This document shows positions 7,922 to 15,922 of a stretch of 42,703 nucleotides of DNA, piece by piece. The stretch covers positions 1 to 42,703 of the forward strand of contig JAIRNR010000025.1 of the NCBI GenBank assembly GCA_031257915.1, written 5' to 3'. This stretch comes from Bacteroidales bacterium (GTDB lineage Bacteria > Bacteroidota > Bacteroidia > Bacteroidales > P3). The position numbers and the translations under genes are program-made. Numbering within the stretch: the first letter of the stretch is position 1; each line of letters opens with the position of its first letter. The notes under the pieces are model-generated. The model saw nothing but the letters and a program-made list of their open reading frames with translations. It had not been told where the DNA came from and ran no database searches.

Positions 7922-8685
7922 TATTCCAATTTTTTAATCGCTTCCTGGTAAAACTGCGTGCATAACTGTATTGCTTTTTCGTTGTTCGTTGTAGCAAGGA
8001 CTTCAAGAGCAGTGCGCCAACAAATGGCGTCATTTACGAGAGGGCTTTTGGGGTCCGTTAGTATTCCTTGCGAAGTATTTATGCCGCCTATAGTCTCTGA
8101 TGCCCCCAATGTAATAGATGGTATATATCGCAGGTTAATAAGAGATGCGCTCTGTCCGCTATTGTTTATCTTACTTGTTTCGTATCTTAATCCGCTGTAT
8201 ATTTCAATGCATGGATTAGTATTTGTGCCCGCCCCTCTTGTCATTACCGCTTTGGGCTTAGTGTTTCCTGCGGTGGTGTGGGGGTTGCGCAACAGTCTGT
8301 ATTCTTCGCTGTCCATAGACACAACATCAGTAATGGGTCTTTCCCATTCATCCATGTCTATTTGTTTGAGGCGTAGAAATTCCTGGTTATAAAAAGCTCC
8401 GGCTGATGTCGGAAGTGTAATTATATAATGGAAAACAGGCTGAGTTACCACAGTTATTATATTTGTTACGGGTGTTGCTTTTATAAGAAAGATACAGGGC
8501 AAATGTTTGGTAGAGGGGGCGGTAAGAAAAACACTTTTCACCGCTTCGTCGAGGAACTTGTCTATATAGAACTCTATCGGATTAACAAGCGGTGCTGAAT
8601 CCAAAGAAAAGGTGCTATCAGACGATTGGTATATTTCATCTAACAGCGACCTGACTTTTATTATAGCGTTTGCCCTTGTTATCAT
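7921..8685 (-). CDS. head-tail connector / adaptor candidate (254 aa)
   Basis: The gene sits between the capsid genes and the fibers, the usual place of adaptor or neck proteins in podovirus-like phages. It opens with a helical segment (ITRANAIIKVRSLLDEIYQS), followed by IEFYIDKFLDEAVKSVFLTAP, then beta-rich regions containing PLVNDAICWRTALEVLATTNNEKA and a C-terminal helix. A helix-rich core plus late helices (EKAIQLCTQFYQEAIKKLE) fits an adaptor. The family was not recognised, so the role is inferred from position. The start overlaps the previous stop by 4 bp (ATGA, 8682-8685). Confidence 0.6.
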   Translation of the reverse strand: MITRANAIIKVRSLLDEIYQSSDSTFSLDSAPLVNPIEFYIDKFLDEAVKSVFLTAPSTKHLPCIFLIKATPVTNIITVVTQPVFHYIITLPTSAGAFYNQEFLRLKQIDMDEWERPITDVVSMDSEEYRLLRNPHTTAGNTKPKAVMTRGAGTNTNPCIEIYSGLRYETSKINNSGQSASLINLRYIPSITLGASETIGGINTSQGILTDPKSPLVNDAICWRTALEVLATTNNEKAIQLCTQFYQEAIKKLE

Positions 8686-8996
8686 TTCTTTTTAGCTGTC
8701 TGTGCTTTTGCTGTTTTTGTCGCCCTTGCTGCTTCAGCCTCTGCTGCTGCTTTTGCTTCAGCCTCTGCTGCTAATGGTTTTCCGTCATCGGCTTCTGACG
8801 CGCTCTCAATAGAATAATCGCACTCAAATTGTGGCGACTTTTCAAGCGCGGCTTGTTCTTTTTCATCGGATGTGATATAGTAGGCACGAGAAATCTTATC
8901 GCCATCAATAAACTTGATACGCGTTTCTTTTCCGTTCACGACAAGCGGAATACTGTATTGGTTATATACCGTTGTTCTGTAAAGTTTTGTTTTCAT
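8682..8996 (-). CDS. small phage protein with an Ala/Lys-rich tail (104 aa)
   Basis: I chose the ATG at 8996 (MKTKLYRTTVYNQYS). An in-frame start 48 bp upstream would run into the terminator hairpin region and gives an implausible N-terminus. The first 60 residues form a compact beta-type segment (YSIPLVVNGKETRIKFIDGDKISRAYYITSDEK). The last 40 are an Ala/Glu/Lys low-complexity tail (AEAEAKAAAEAEAARATK). Small proteins of this form next to the capsid gene are often head decoration or head-completion proteins, but no family is recognised. Confidence 0.6.
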   Translation of the reverse strand: MKTKLYRTTVYNQYSIPLVVNGKETRIKFIDGDKISRAYYITSDEKEQAALEKSPQFECDYSIESASEADDGKPLAAEAEAKAAAEAEAARATKTAKAQTAKKK

Positions 8997-9021
8997 GTTT
9001 TTTTGTTTTTTATTAGTAAAA

Positions 9022-9061
9022 CAAAAAACGGATACGGAAACCACGTAGTAGCAGTATCCGT
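9022..9061 (-). terminator. rho-independent terminator after the major capsid gene
   Basis: On the minus strand an 8-bp perfect stem (ACGGATAC / GTATCCGT, bases 9061-9054 and 9035-9028) encloses an 18-nt loop and is followed by TTTTTTG and more T residues (9028-9021). It stands 16 bp after the stop of the capsid gene and before the rest of the operon, so it probably reduces expression of the downstream genes relative to the capsid protein. Confidence 0.7.
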
Positions 9062-9076
9062 ATTCATCTTTTTAGG

Positions 9077-10495
9077 CTATATTCCTTTGATAAGCATGTG
9101 AGTACTTGGATAGCGTACCTCAAGTGATAACTTTTCTTTCAGTGCCTGCGCAACGAGGTCTTTTCCGATTGGCGACAAGTCCAACTCCTTAACGTACATG
9201 CTACCCCAACGTACAAGGTTGATATTAGATATGTCTATAACAAGGGCGTCGTTAGCGTGTCCTGTAAGGTCAAGCATTGGGTGCAACATTGAGTTAATAC
9301 TGCCAAAAACATTATGGAAGCCTGTGAAGTTTATACCGTATTTAACGGTAGGCGTATTGCTGCTTGTCTGTTTTTGAACCTCATCAATGTTAGACAACTG
9401 CTCAGCAAAACCGCTTCCCATAAACATATAGCGCAAGTTCTCACCGCTGTTATTGGCGAACAATTGTCTCATCATGGAATTGTAGTCGGTTTTCTTAAAG
9501 CCCGCTGATGTATTGTAGGCAAAGACATTATCAACGAAGTATAACAGTCCGCCCATCGTGTATCTTTTGCCCGGACTGTTAGACGATACGCTATTGAATT
9601 GTGTCCGCATACCAAGTAATATACTGCGCTCCTCGCTTTCCGTTATTTCACGCATGGTGCGTGCAGCGATTTTAGATAAATCCCATTTAACCTCTTTAAG
9701 GTGCTGCAATTCCTCAGGTGTTGCCTCAAACCGTCCGCCGAAAGTCTGTATGTAATTGTAGTCGTCTTCGGGTATGTCCGCCCATGCGTCAGTTTGCAGG
9801 TCGGATTCACGCAATGCAGTACCCATACGGATAAACTTTGTGTTTACCGGTATGCTTGGCAGGTAGGCTGTCGCCTCGTTTGTGGCAGTTGTGCGCTGTG
9901 CGTTGGTTGCCTGCACTGTTATTTTATTCCCGCCTCTATCTACGGACAAAACTGTTAATTGTAGCGTGCCTTTTGGCGTTTCCACACTACCGTTGTATTC
10001 GTATCCGGGCGCAGTGCCTGCAGGGGGTATTACCGATATTGTGTCGTTCTCGGTAAACATCTCTGCCTGTCCCGACGCCAATGTAATGGCTGCCGACCTG
10101 TCTGTACTTTTAGTGTACGCGGCTGCCACTGTCGCCTGTATCGGTCTTGCGTCAATAGAATAAAACTTATGTATGTATGCCCCTGTGCCGTTGTCGCCCC
10201 TCATGGGAACTACTCCTATCTGTCTGAGAACATGGTTGAGCGGGTTCTTACTGGGAAACATCTCAGTAATCTTATCCGAGATGCTTGGGTCAAGCAAGTT
10301 GGGCGACCCCTCTTGTACGGTTGTGGTTGATACAGGCGCACCCGCCACAACCGCAAACGCAATAGTGGTACTGCCCGCAGCCGCTACGCCCACGCCGAAG
10401 GTCACAAGAACGGCAGCAATAAAGAGTGATAACAATCCGAATAGTTTTAAGCCTTTACGAATGTTTTCGGGCGAATGTTTCATTTGTGTTTTCAT
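9077..10495 (-). CDS. major capsid protein with an unusual hydrophobic N-terminus (472 aa)
   Basis: The protein follows the scaffold gene by 18 bp, has the right size, and carries features of SU10-like HK97-fold capsid proteins: GSPNLLDPSISDKITEMFPSKNPLNHVLRQIG near the N-arm, an IQTFGGRFEATPEELQ loop with several acidic residues, EERSILLGMRTQF, and MGSGFAEQLSNI before a late STHMLIKGI end. Residues 14-52 form a long hydrophobic segment (GLKLFGLLSLFIAAVLVTFG, then AAAGSTTIAFAVVAGA), which capsid proteins usually lack. There is no later Met before residue 80, so the start is well fixed unless translation begins at a non-canonical codon. Confidence 0.85.
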   Translation of the reverse strand: MKTQMKHSPENIRKGLKLFGLLSLFIAAVLVTFGVGVAAAGSTTIAFAVVAGAPVSTTTVQEGSPNLLDPSISDKITEMFPSKNPLNHVLRQIGVVPMRGDNGTGAYIHKFYSIDARPIQATVAAAYTKSTDRSAAITLASGQAEMFTENDTISVIPPAGTAPGYEYNGSVETPKGTLQLTVLSVDRGGNKITVQATNAQRTTATNEATAYLPSIPVNTKFIRMGTALRESDLQTDAWADIPEDDYNYIQTFGGRFEATPEELQHLKEVKWDLSKIAARTMREITESEERSILLGMRTQFNSVSSNSPGKRYTMGGLLYFVDNVFAYNTSAGFKKTDYNSMMRQLFANNSGENLRYMFMGSGFAEQLSNIDEVQKQTSSNTPTVKYGINFTGFHNVFGSINSMLHPMLDLTGHANDALVIDISNINLVRWGSMYVKELDLSPIGKDLVAQALKEKLSLEVRYPSTHMLIKGI

Positions 10496-10513
10496 GATAT
10501 TTTATTTTTAAGG

Positions 10514-11329
10514 TTATTGTCTAAATTTTTTGTTTCTTTCAATCTGTTCGTTGATTGCCTGCTCAAAAATATTCTTTGGGCTTTGTTCGTCAGGGCTTGC
10601 CCCGCCCGCATTATTGAGTGCGGGGAGCGCGTCTGTGGCTTTTGCCGCCTCTTGCTTTAAACGCTCATCATCAATCTTGGCGTTACGTCCCTCTGTGATA
10701 CCGTCCTCTTTTGCTGCGGTAATCATATCGCCGCCATAAAAAGCCATCTCAAAAAGGTCGAGTTCATCCGGCGTCAGAATACCGTCTTCTAATGCTTTGA
10801 GGATACCCAACAGTTTATTTTTAAAATCTTCTTTTTTGGCTTCATCCCAATCCTTTTTATCTGCGAGCCATTTTTCGGTGGCTTCAACGCTTTTTGCTGA
10901 ATTAACATCCAGCTCCGAGTTACGCGTCTCAATATCACCCAACTTTTTAAGTCGTTCGCGTCGTGCGCCGAGAACATCTTGGTCTGTGGTGTTTTCTACC
11001 ATTTCGGCGTATTCTTCGGGGCTGATATTTTCCGCGAGTGCCTGAATAAAAGATTTGTCGCCCTTTACTACCTGGGCGATAACTTCGCTCATTTCAGGTT
11101 CACTATTAAAGAGTTCGTCCATTTGCTGCTGAAAAGACAAATTATCGTCCAATATCTGCGCTGCCGCAGCATATTTTTCGTCGTCTGTCGCTTCCGAGAG
11201 TTCAGGCATATTATCGTCTATGAAGGCAATCACCGCGTTCTTTTCTGCGCCCTTTTCCGCGTTTTCTTCTACACTCTTTTCTACGCTTTTTTCTGCGTTT
11301 TCTTTTGTGTTTTTTTCTTCCTTTTCCAT
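10514..11329 (-). CDS. scaffolding protein candidate (271 aa)
   Basis: Highly charged and helical (MEKEEKNTKENAEKSVEKS at the start, then repeated Glu/Lys-rich helices), directly upstream of the major capsid gene: the classic position and composition of a phage scaffold. It guides procapsid assembly and leaves before or during packaging. I chose the ATG at 11329. An in-frame start further upstream would read through the operator repeats and the -7 box at 11356-11363, so it cannot be on the mRNA if that promoter is used. The upstream A-rich stretch (AGCAAAAAAAT) matches the leader of the gene at 31377-32324. Confidence 0.75.
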   Translation of the reverse strand: MEKEEKNTKENAEKSVEKSVEENAEKGAEKNAVIAFIDDNMPELSEATDDEKYAAAAQILDDNLSFQQQMDELFNSEPEMSEVIAQVVKGDKSFIQALAENISPEEYAEMVENTTDQDVLGARRERLKKLGDIETRNSELDVNSAKSVEATEKWLADKKDWDEAKKEDFKNKLLGILKALEDGILTPDELDLFEMAFYGGDMITAAKEDGITEGRNAKIDDERLKQEAAKATDALPALNNAGGASPDEQSPKNIFEQAINEQIERNKKFRQ

Positions 11330-11355
11330 ATTTTTTTGCTGAAAGATTATTACTG

Positions 11356-11390
11356 CAAAGAAACAAATACAGTAAAGTAAAAACAAACGT
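11356..11390 (-). promoter_or_regulatory. promoter of the scaffold/capsid/fiber operon
   Basis: On the minus strand ACGTTTG (11390-11384) is followed by exactly 20 nt and then TTTCTTTG (11363-11356), which matches 7 of 8 positions of the Bacteroidota -7 box TAnnTTTG. The ACG of the -33 side is the last three bases of the operator palindrome. The same arrangement with the same spacing appears twice near 35.1 kb. Transcription would start near 11350, about 20 nt before the scaffold ATG. Confidence 0.65.
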
Positions 11391-11439
11391 ATTATGTATG
11401 ATTTCATACGTATTACGTATGAAATCATACATAATACGT
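11387..11439. promoter_or_regulatory. 53-bp palindromic operator region between divergent phage operons
   Basis: The 53 bases form a perfect inverted repeat with 26-bp arms around one central base (11413). Inside are two dyads of the form GTATGA-N2-TCATAC at 11396-11409 and 11417-11430, 21 bp apart (two helical turns), and a further partial copy starts at 11437. It lies between the scaffold gene (minus) and the terminase operon (plus) and touches the -33 box of the minus promoter. This is most simply a cooperative repressor site. Confidence 0.75.
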
Positions 11440-11597
11440 ATGAAATAGATAAAAGTTTTTGACCACTTTAATAAAGTTAATTGATTGAACCATAATCTTG
11501 ATGTGTATTATTTGTATATTTTTTTGTTCTATTTGATTGAAGGCACTTTATAAAAAAGATATTTAGAATGTTGATTTTTGCATAAAAATTAACAGTA
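11440..11597. other. AT-rich leader region upstream of the terminase operon
   Basis: This 158-bp stretch holds no gene. It is very AT-rich and must contain the promoter for the rightward operon. Several TTTG-type boxes are present (for example TCTATTTG at 11528-11535), but none has a TTTG at 20 nt spacing, so I do not assign a promoter. Confidence 0.4.
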
Positions 11598-11834
11598 ATG
11601 GAAAGAGAAATGACGTCTATTGCAAGAGAGAAGGTGTACCTCGCAATTCGTGAAACGCTTCAAGAGATTAAAGAGTACACGATAAACCTTACAAGCGGAG
11701 AGAAATTTCCCATAAGAAACTCCTTGCGCCGCTCGGATATTATTTTTCTTATTCAGGAAAGAATGGGCAGACCATATTCCGATAGAGTAGTGGAAAAATA
11801 TTACTTAGAATATATGAAAAAGCAGACACAATAA
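11598..11834 (+). CDS. small protein before the large terminase (78 aa), possible small terminase
   Basis: The protein is helical and basic, with a segment that could be a helix-turn-helix (SLRRSDIIFLIQERMGRPYSDRVVEKYYLEY). It is the first gene of the rightward operon and ends 2 bp before the large terminase start. A small terminase subunit that recognises the packaging site is normally encoded here, so that role is possible, although 78 residues is short for one. A second ATG at 11610 (MTSIAREK) could also be used. The family was not recognised. Confidence 0.6.
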   Translation: MEREMTSIAREKVYLAIRETLQEIKEYTINLTSGEKFPIRNSLRRSDIIFLIQERMGRPYSDRVVEKYYLEYMKKQTQ

Positions 11835-11836
11835 CC

Positions 11837-13858
11837 ATGAGAACCGATGAAACAAGCATAAGTGCAATTATTGCAGAAAACAAGAGGCGTAAGTCTCTAT
11901 TAAACGAGGAATATACACCTGTTTCCGGTGAAAAAGGCACTTATGGTGAGCGCGTGAAATTTATATGGAGATATAAAGGCGAAAAAATAAGATGGTTTAT
12001 TCCTGTTATGATGTTGAAAGAAGACTGTGTCGCCCTTGTTAAAAAGCATAATATAGATGGGCTTATAGACATCATTAGGCAGCAAAATGGCGTGTCCGTT
12101 GAGGGGAAAACTATTGTAAAAAATTTGATACGATTGCGCTGTAAATATGATTTTGAGTTTTGGGCTGCCTGTTTTGCTATTATTAAAGATAAAGAGACAA
12201 GCGAAATGATGAAATTTGTCTTGCGCAGACCCCAAAGAAAACTATTAAGGGCGATTCTTGACCAATTCTACGATAACATACCGATAAGGATAATTCTTTG
12301 TAAGGCGCGGCAGTGGGGCGGAAGTACGCTTGTACAAATCTTTATGGAGTGGCTGCAAATCTTCCATTTTAAAAATTGGAACTCGTGCATTGTGGCTGAA
12401 AAGGAGTCGCAAGCGGACAATATTATGGACATGTTCAGCACTGTTGCCAAAAATCACTCCCCATTAGTAAAGAAAATCACAATGAGAAATTTCAGGGGCA
12501 GCAGCAAAACAAAATATATCAACGAAACAGGTGCGATAATATACGTCGGGTCAATGAAAGAGCCTGATAAGTTGCGCTCGGCGGATATAAAACTCGCGCA
12601 CCTGTCTGAAATAGGGATATGGAAAGAGACAAAGGGAAAGAAGCCTGAGGATGTGATTCAGACGGTGGTCGGCTCTGTGCCGCTGTTAGCAGGCACAATG
12701 ATAGTAAAAGAAAGCACAGCAAAAGGTATAGGCAACTATTTTCATAAGAGCTGGCAGGCAGCCGTCAAGGGTGAGGGCGACACAAAAGAAATACCTGTTT
12801 TCGTTGCATGGTACGAAATTGACATGTATCAAATGCAGGTTCCGAATAAAGAGGAGTTTATAGAATTGTTTACTGAGTATGATAAGTTTTTATGGGATAA
12901 AGGCGCGACATTAGAGGGTATAAATTGGTATCATCATAAGTTAGCCGAATGTCATGGCGATACGTGGGTTATGCAGTCGGAGTTCCCCACAACCCCCGAT
13001 GAAGCGTTTCAGTCACACGCCCGCCGCGTGTTCAGCCCTGTGTACACAAAACGGGCGGCTAAACACGTAAAGCCGCCTCTTATGGTTGGCGACTTGCACG
13101 CATTCATGAAAACAGGGCAGGGCGCATTACAGGATATTGAGTTTGTTGAGCAGGACAACGGATACTTAAAAGTGTGGATTAAGCCCGAACCATACTATAA
13201 CGATAATGGCGAATTATGCATCGTAAAAAATCGTTACTGCGGATTTCTTGACCCCGCACGCGGACACTCTAATTCGGCTGACTTCGGCGTATTGACAATA
13301 ATAGACCGTTTACCGCTGCTCAAAGGGCAGGCAGTAGAACTTGCTGCACAGTGGCGCGGCAGATTAGACCAGGATATTGTCGCTTGGCGCAGTGCTGCAA
13401 TATGTAAATGGTACGATAATGCACTGTTTGCAGTAGAGGTAAATGCGCTCAAGCGCAAGACAGACCAAAGCGCGACAGTATTAGATGAAATATCTGATTG
13501 GTATGATAACCTATATTGTCGTTCGAGCGTTGAGGACATCCAGGCGAAACTACCGCGCAAATACGGCTTTTTCACAAACGACAGTTCCAAAAATATGATA
13601 TTAAGCAGGCTTAATGAAGCCTTGCGCGAAACTACTTTTATTGAGCGCGACGAACAGGCTATAATAGAGTATGACGCCTTTGAAGAAAAGGATGACGGCA
13701 GCACAGGAGCAATAGAGGGAATGCATGACGATATTGTAATATCACGCGCAGGGGCTATTTGGCTTGCATGTTCCTATATGGACGCGCCGCAAATTATTGT
13801 GGCAAGCGACAAAAATCGCACCACCCAAAGAAAAAAATACAACGAAGCAACTTTTTAG
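11837..13858 (+). CDS. terL: phage terminase, large subunit (673 aa)
   Basis: This is the DNA-packaging motor. The ATPase domain shows a Walker A-like loop at residues 156-164 (KARQWGGST), preceded by the PQRKLLRAILDQF adenine-binding-type region and followed by the strand NSCIVAEKE. The C-terminal nuclease domain begins around D472 in GFLDPARGHSNSADFGVLTIID, typical of the RNase H-like nuclease of TerL. The length is usual for the family. It uses a TAG stop, and the next gene begins 4 bp later. A location at the head of an operon with lysis genes, transcribed away from the capsid genes, is a rearranged order compared with lambda-like phages. Confidence 0.93.
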   Translation: MRTDETSISAIIAENKRRKSLLNEEYTPVSGEKGTYGERVKFIWRYKGEKIRWFIPVMMLKEDCVALVKKHNIDGLIDIIRQQNGVSVEGKTIVKNLIRLRCKYDFEFWAACFAIIKDKETSEMMKFVLRRPQRKLLRAILDQFYDNIPIRIILCKARQWGGSTLVQIFMEWLQIFHFKNWNSCIVAEKESQADNIMDMFSTVAKNHSPLVKKITMRNFRGSSKTKYINETGAIIYVGSMKEPDKLRSADIKLAHLSEIGIWKETKGKKPEDVIQTVVGSVPLLAGTMIVKESTAKGIGNYFHKSWQAAVKGEGDTKEIPVFVAWYEIDMYQMQVPNKEEFIELFTEYDKFLWDKGATLEGINWYHHKLAECHGDTWVMQSEFPTTPDEAFQSHARRVFSPVYTKRAAKHVKPPLMVGDLHAFMKTGQGALQDIEFVEQDNGYLKVWIKPEPYYNDNGELCIVKNRYCGFLDPARGHSNSADFGVLTIIDRLPLLKGQAVELAAQWRGRLDQDIVAWRSAAICKWYDNALFAVEVNALKRKTDQSATVLDEISDWYDNLYCRSSVEDIQAKLPRKYGFFTNDSSKNMILSRLNEALRETTFIERDEQAIIEYDAFEEKDDGSTGAIEGMHDDIVISRAGAIWLACSYMDAPQIIVASDKNRTTQRKKYNEATF

Positions 13859-13862
13859 AATT

Positions 13863-14363
13863 ATGTACAGGCTATTTATTGAAAAACGCGGAAAAGACTA
13901 TGTTGTTATCAAGCTGCAACATAAACCAAAAAACAGATGGGAAACAAAAGAGGTAGAGTTTTGTCCCGCTGTAAGCACCAACAAGTTTGAGAATATTGTC
14001 AGGGGGTATTCGCTATTTTTTGGGATAACTCCCGACAGAGTTATCGACACTCGCTACAGTTATAAGGGGGTATCACTTTTGTATGCCGCATACAACGAGA
14101 TACGGCTTTCCTTAGAGTATTATATATGGAATAAGCAGTTTAATCGACTGAAAAGATACTTGAAAAAACTACATATAGAGAGCGGGAAACGGAAAGAAAC
14201 GCGACGCAAATATTGGATTATGACAGATTATAAGGGCTTTCCGATGATGATGTCCAAAGTATTAAAAGATAATTATAAGGCAAAGGGGTGGTATTCAAGG
14301 GCGGTCGGGTCTTATGAACTTGACAGGGAATGCCTGTGGAGCACAGATGATTTATATAAATAA
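13863..14363 (+). CDS. phage protein of unknown function (166 aa)
   Basis: I chose the ATG at 13863 (MYRLFIEKRGKDYVVIK), 4 bp after the terminase stop. A longer reading would overlap the terminase by about 95 bp. The protein is basic, with many Lys, Arg and Tyr residues, and has a helical middle (KQFNRLKRYLKKLHIESGKRKETRRKYW). There is no signal peptide or membrane segment. Nucleic-acid binding is possible from the charge alone. No family was recognised. Confidence 0.65.
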   Translation: MYRLFIEKRGKDYVVIKLQHKPKNRWETKEVEFCPAVSTNKFENIVRGYSLFFGITPDRVIDTRYSYKGVSLLYAAYNEIRLSLEYYIWNKQFNRLKRYLKKLHIESGKRKETRRKYWIMTDYKGFPMMMSKVLKDNYKAKGWYSRAVGSYELDRECLWSTDDLYK

Positions 14364-14380
14364 TAAAAAGCAATAAGGTA

Positions 14381-14584
14381 ATGGAAGCATACAAAATAAC
14401 CTACGGACGAAAAAATCCATCCTCACACTTATATAACATGACTATATATTATAGAGACGAAGAAACAGGTGATGTTGAATCGGAGTTATATTGCGATATG
14501 AAGTGGCGGGACGTGAATCATTATATAGCAAGCGTGAGGCGCGACGTTGGCGGCGAATTAACAATAGTAAATTTAGATAAATAG
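14381..14584 (+). CDS. small phage protein (67 aa)
   Basis: A short, probably beta-rich protein (YKITYGRKNPSSHLYNMTIYY) with no membrane segment or known motif. It sits in the tight rightward operon between an unknown gene (17-bp gap) and the endolysin (4-bp gap). An AAGGTA stretch lies just before the ATG. The reading frame is supported by operon spacing only. Confidence 0.55.
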   Translation: MEAYKITYGRKNPSSHLYNMTIYYRDEETGDVESELYCDMKWRDVNHYIASVRRDVGGELTIVNLDK

Positions 14585-14588
14585 CATT

Positions 14589-15218
14589 ATGATACTTGAC
14601 ATAAAAAGAATGAAAGATACGTTCTGCCATAAGTGCAGAGTGTTCGGCATTGAAACAGTAAATCAAAAATTATTGTTTTGGGCAGAAATAATTCATGAGA
14701 GCGCGGGGCTTACGCAATTATCGGAAAACCTGTATTACAGCACAAATGGACTTTTAAAAACATTCCCTAAATATTTTAAGAACGCTTCGGCAGCACGTCT
14801 TTATGCCGGCAATCCTGAAAAGACAGCAAACAGGGTATATGCAAATCGTCTGGGCAATGGCGACGAAGCAAGCGGGGACGGATATTTGTACAGGGGCGGT
14901 GGACTGATACAGGTCACAGGCAAGGACAACTACAAGCCCCTTGCAGAGTATTTTGACTCCCCAATAAACAAAGTGCCTGATATGATACGCACCGACGTTG
15001 TTTTGGCAATGCTCGCGTCGCTCAAGTGGTGGTATGACAACAAAGTGTATCTATTGACAGACATAGACCAAGTAAGCAAGCGCGTGAACGGCGGCACTAT
15101 TGGAATAGAGCAGCGCAAAAAAATATACAAAGAACATGCGCCGCTATTGATGGATATTGCAGGAATAAGCGAAGATGAAAACAGAATAATAAAATTGTCA
15201 GAACTACTAAAGCTATAA
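14589..15218 (+). CDS. endolysin, glycoside hydrolase family 19 type (209 aa)
   Basis: The GH19 fold is shown by the catalytic segment HESAGLTQLSENLYYS (residues 36-51; E37 is the likely general acid and E46 the second acid), and by the family signature GDGYLYRGGGLIQVTGKDNY around residues 97-117. RVNGG near residue 166 is the later active-site loop. Members in phages cut the glycan strands of peptidoglycan and act as endolysins. There is no signal peptide, so release to the wall must depend on a holin, for which the membrane proteins at 1638-2173 are candidates. The neighbouring membrane protein at 15551 may be a spanin. Confidence 0.9.
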   Translation: MILDIKRMKDTFCHKCRVFGIETVNQKLLFWAEIIHESAGLTQLSENLYYSTNGLLKTFPKYFKNASAARLYAGNPEKTANRVYANRLGNGDEASGDGYLYRGGGLIQVTGKDNYKPLAEYFDSPINKVPDMIRTDVVLAMLASLKWWYDNKVYLLTDIDQVSKRVNGGTIGIEQRKKIYKEHAPLLMDIAGISEDENRIIKLSELLKL

Positions 15219-15222
15219 TAAT

Positions 15223-15561
15223 ATGGATAAATCAACGCTATACAAGCTGCGCACTCTCGCTGAAAGTGCCATTAACAGGTCGTTTGCCGATGGTCAAGAG
15301 AAAAATGGCGACGATGGATATGAAAACAATTCGGTTGTGATTGAGTTGGAACACGCCTTAGAACATGTGAACGACGCTTACGACAATTGTGAATTTTTGG
15401 AGGATGATAGCCCTATGGATGAACCCTACAAGCCCCACGACAAAGAAAATATAGACAGCATAGCGGTACTTGTCAAGGATATAGACCACGCTATAGCACG
15501 TCTTGTATTGGCGAAGTATCATCTAACCAAGTATGAATATAAACAGGAAAATGAAAAATAA
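15223..15561 (+). CDS. acidic phage protein of unknown function (112 aa)
   Basis: A helical and acidic protein (two helices around VIELEHALEHVNDAYDNCEF and NIDSIAVLVKDIDHAIARLVLAKYH). It has no membrane segment and no motif that I recognise. Its 3' end overlaps the start of the next gene by about 11 bp, so the two are probably translated together. It lies between the endolysin and a membrane-anchored protein, in what looks like the lysis part of the operon. Confidence 0.6.
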   Translation: MDKSTLYKLRTLAESAINRSFADGQEKNGDDGYENNSVVIELEHALEHVNDAYDNCEFLEDDSPMDEPYKPHDKENIDSIAVLVKDIDHAIARLVLAKYHLTKYEYKQENEK

Positions 15562-15922
15562 TATGAGCTGGATCGTTGGATTACTGATTGGTCTTGCTGT
15601 GGGTGCAGCAGGGGGTACAACAGGCGGATATTTTTGGGGCAAGAAAGCCATCAATAAGCAGGTTGTTAATAAGTTAGATGAAGCAAATATAAAGTTAGGT
15701 TCAACTTTATTTAAGTTGGACACGGCTAATCTTAAATTAGATAGTTTACAATGTTTACCACCTAAAATTGATACCGTTATACAGTATCAATTAAAAGTTA
15801 TAGAAAGGATTGATACAGTCGTAGTAACAACTGCAGAAATTTTGCAACTAAGCAAGGCGATTAAAGCAGACACGGATACAATAAAAAATATTATAAATGA
15901 ACACAAACATTCAAATTTTTAG
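15551..15922 (+). CDS. membrane-anchored small protein, i-spanin-like (123 aa)
   Basis: One N-terminal membrane segment (MSWIVGLLIGLAVGAAGGTTGGYFWG) is followed by a long helical region (KKAINKQVVNKLDEANIKLG onward), with repeated L-D-x-A-N-(I/L)-K-L segments suggestive of a coiled coil. This topology, directly after the endolysin, is that of an inner-membrane spanin (Rz-like), which joins inner and outer membranes in Gram-negative lysis. No outer-membrane partner was seen. The start could be 15551 (MKNNMSW) or 15563 (MSW); an earlier in-frame ATG at 15533 would overlap the previous gene more. Its last 26 bp overlap the antirepressor gene. Confidence 0.55.
   Translation: MKNNMSWIVGLLIGLAVGAAGGTTGGYFWGKKAINKQVVNKLDEANIKLGSTLFKLDTANLKLDSLQCLPPKIDTVIQYQLKVIERIDTVVVTTAEILQLSKAIKADTDTIKNIINEHKHSNF

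Noticed and set aside
11330-11428. Upstream start for the scaffold protein giving a hydrophobic leader
   Set aside because: The extra codons read through the operator palindrome and the -7 box, so they would not be on the mRNA. The MKSYIIRL leader appears because the repeat itself contains ATG in that frame; the same happens at 35.1 kb.
11387-11439. CRISPR-like repeat array
   Set aside because: The repeats are contiguous palindromes spaced 21 bp with no unique spacers and no cas genes nearby; operator function fits better.
13764-13862. Longer N-terminus for the gene after the large terminase
   Set aside because: It would overlap the terminase by about 95 bp; the ATG at 13863 gives the 4-bp spacing seen elsewhere in this operon.
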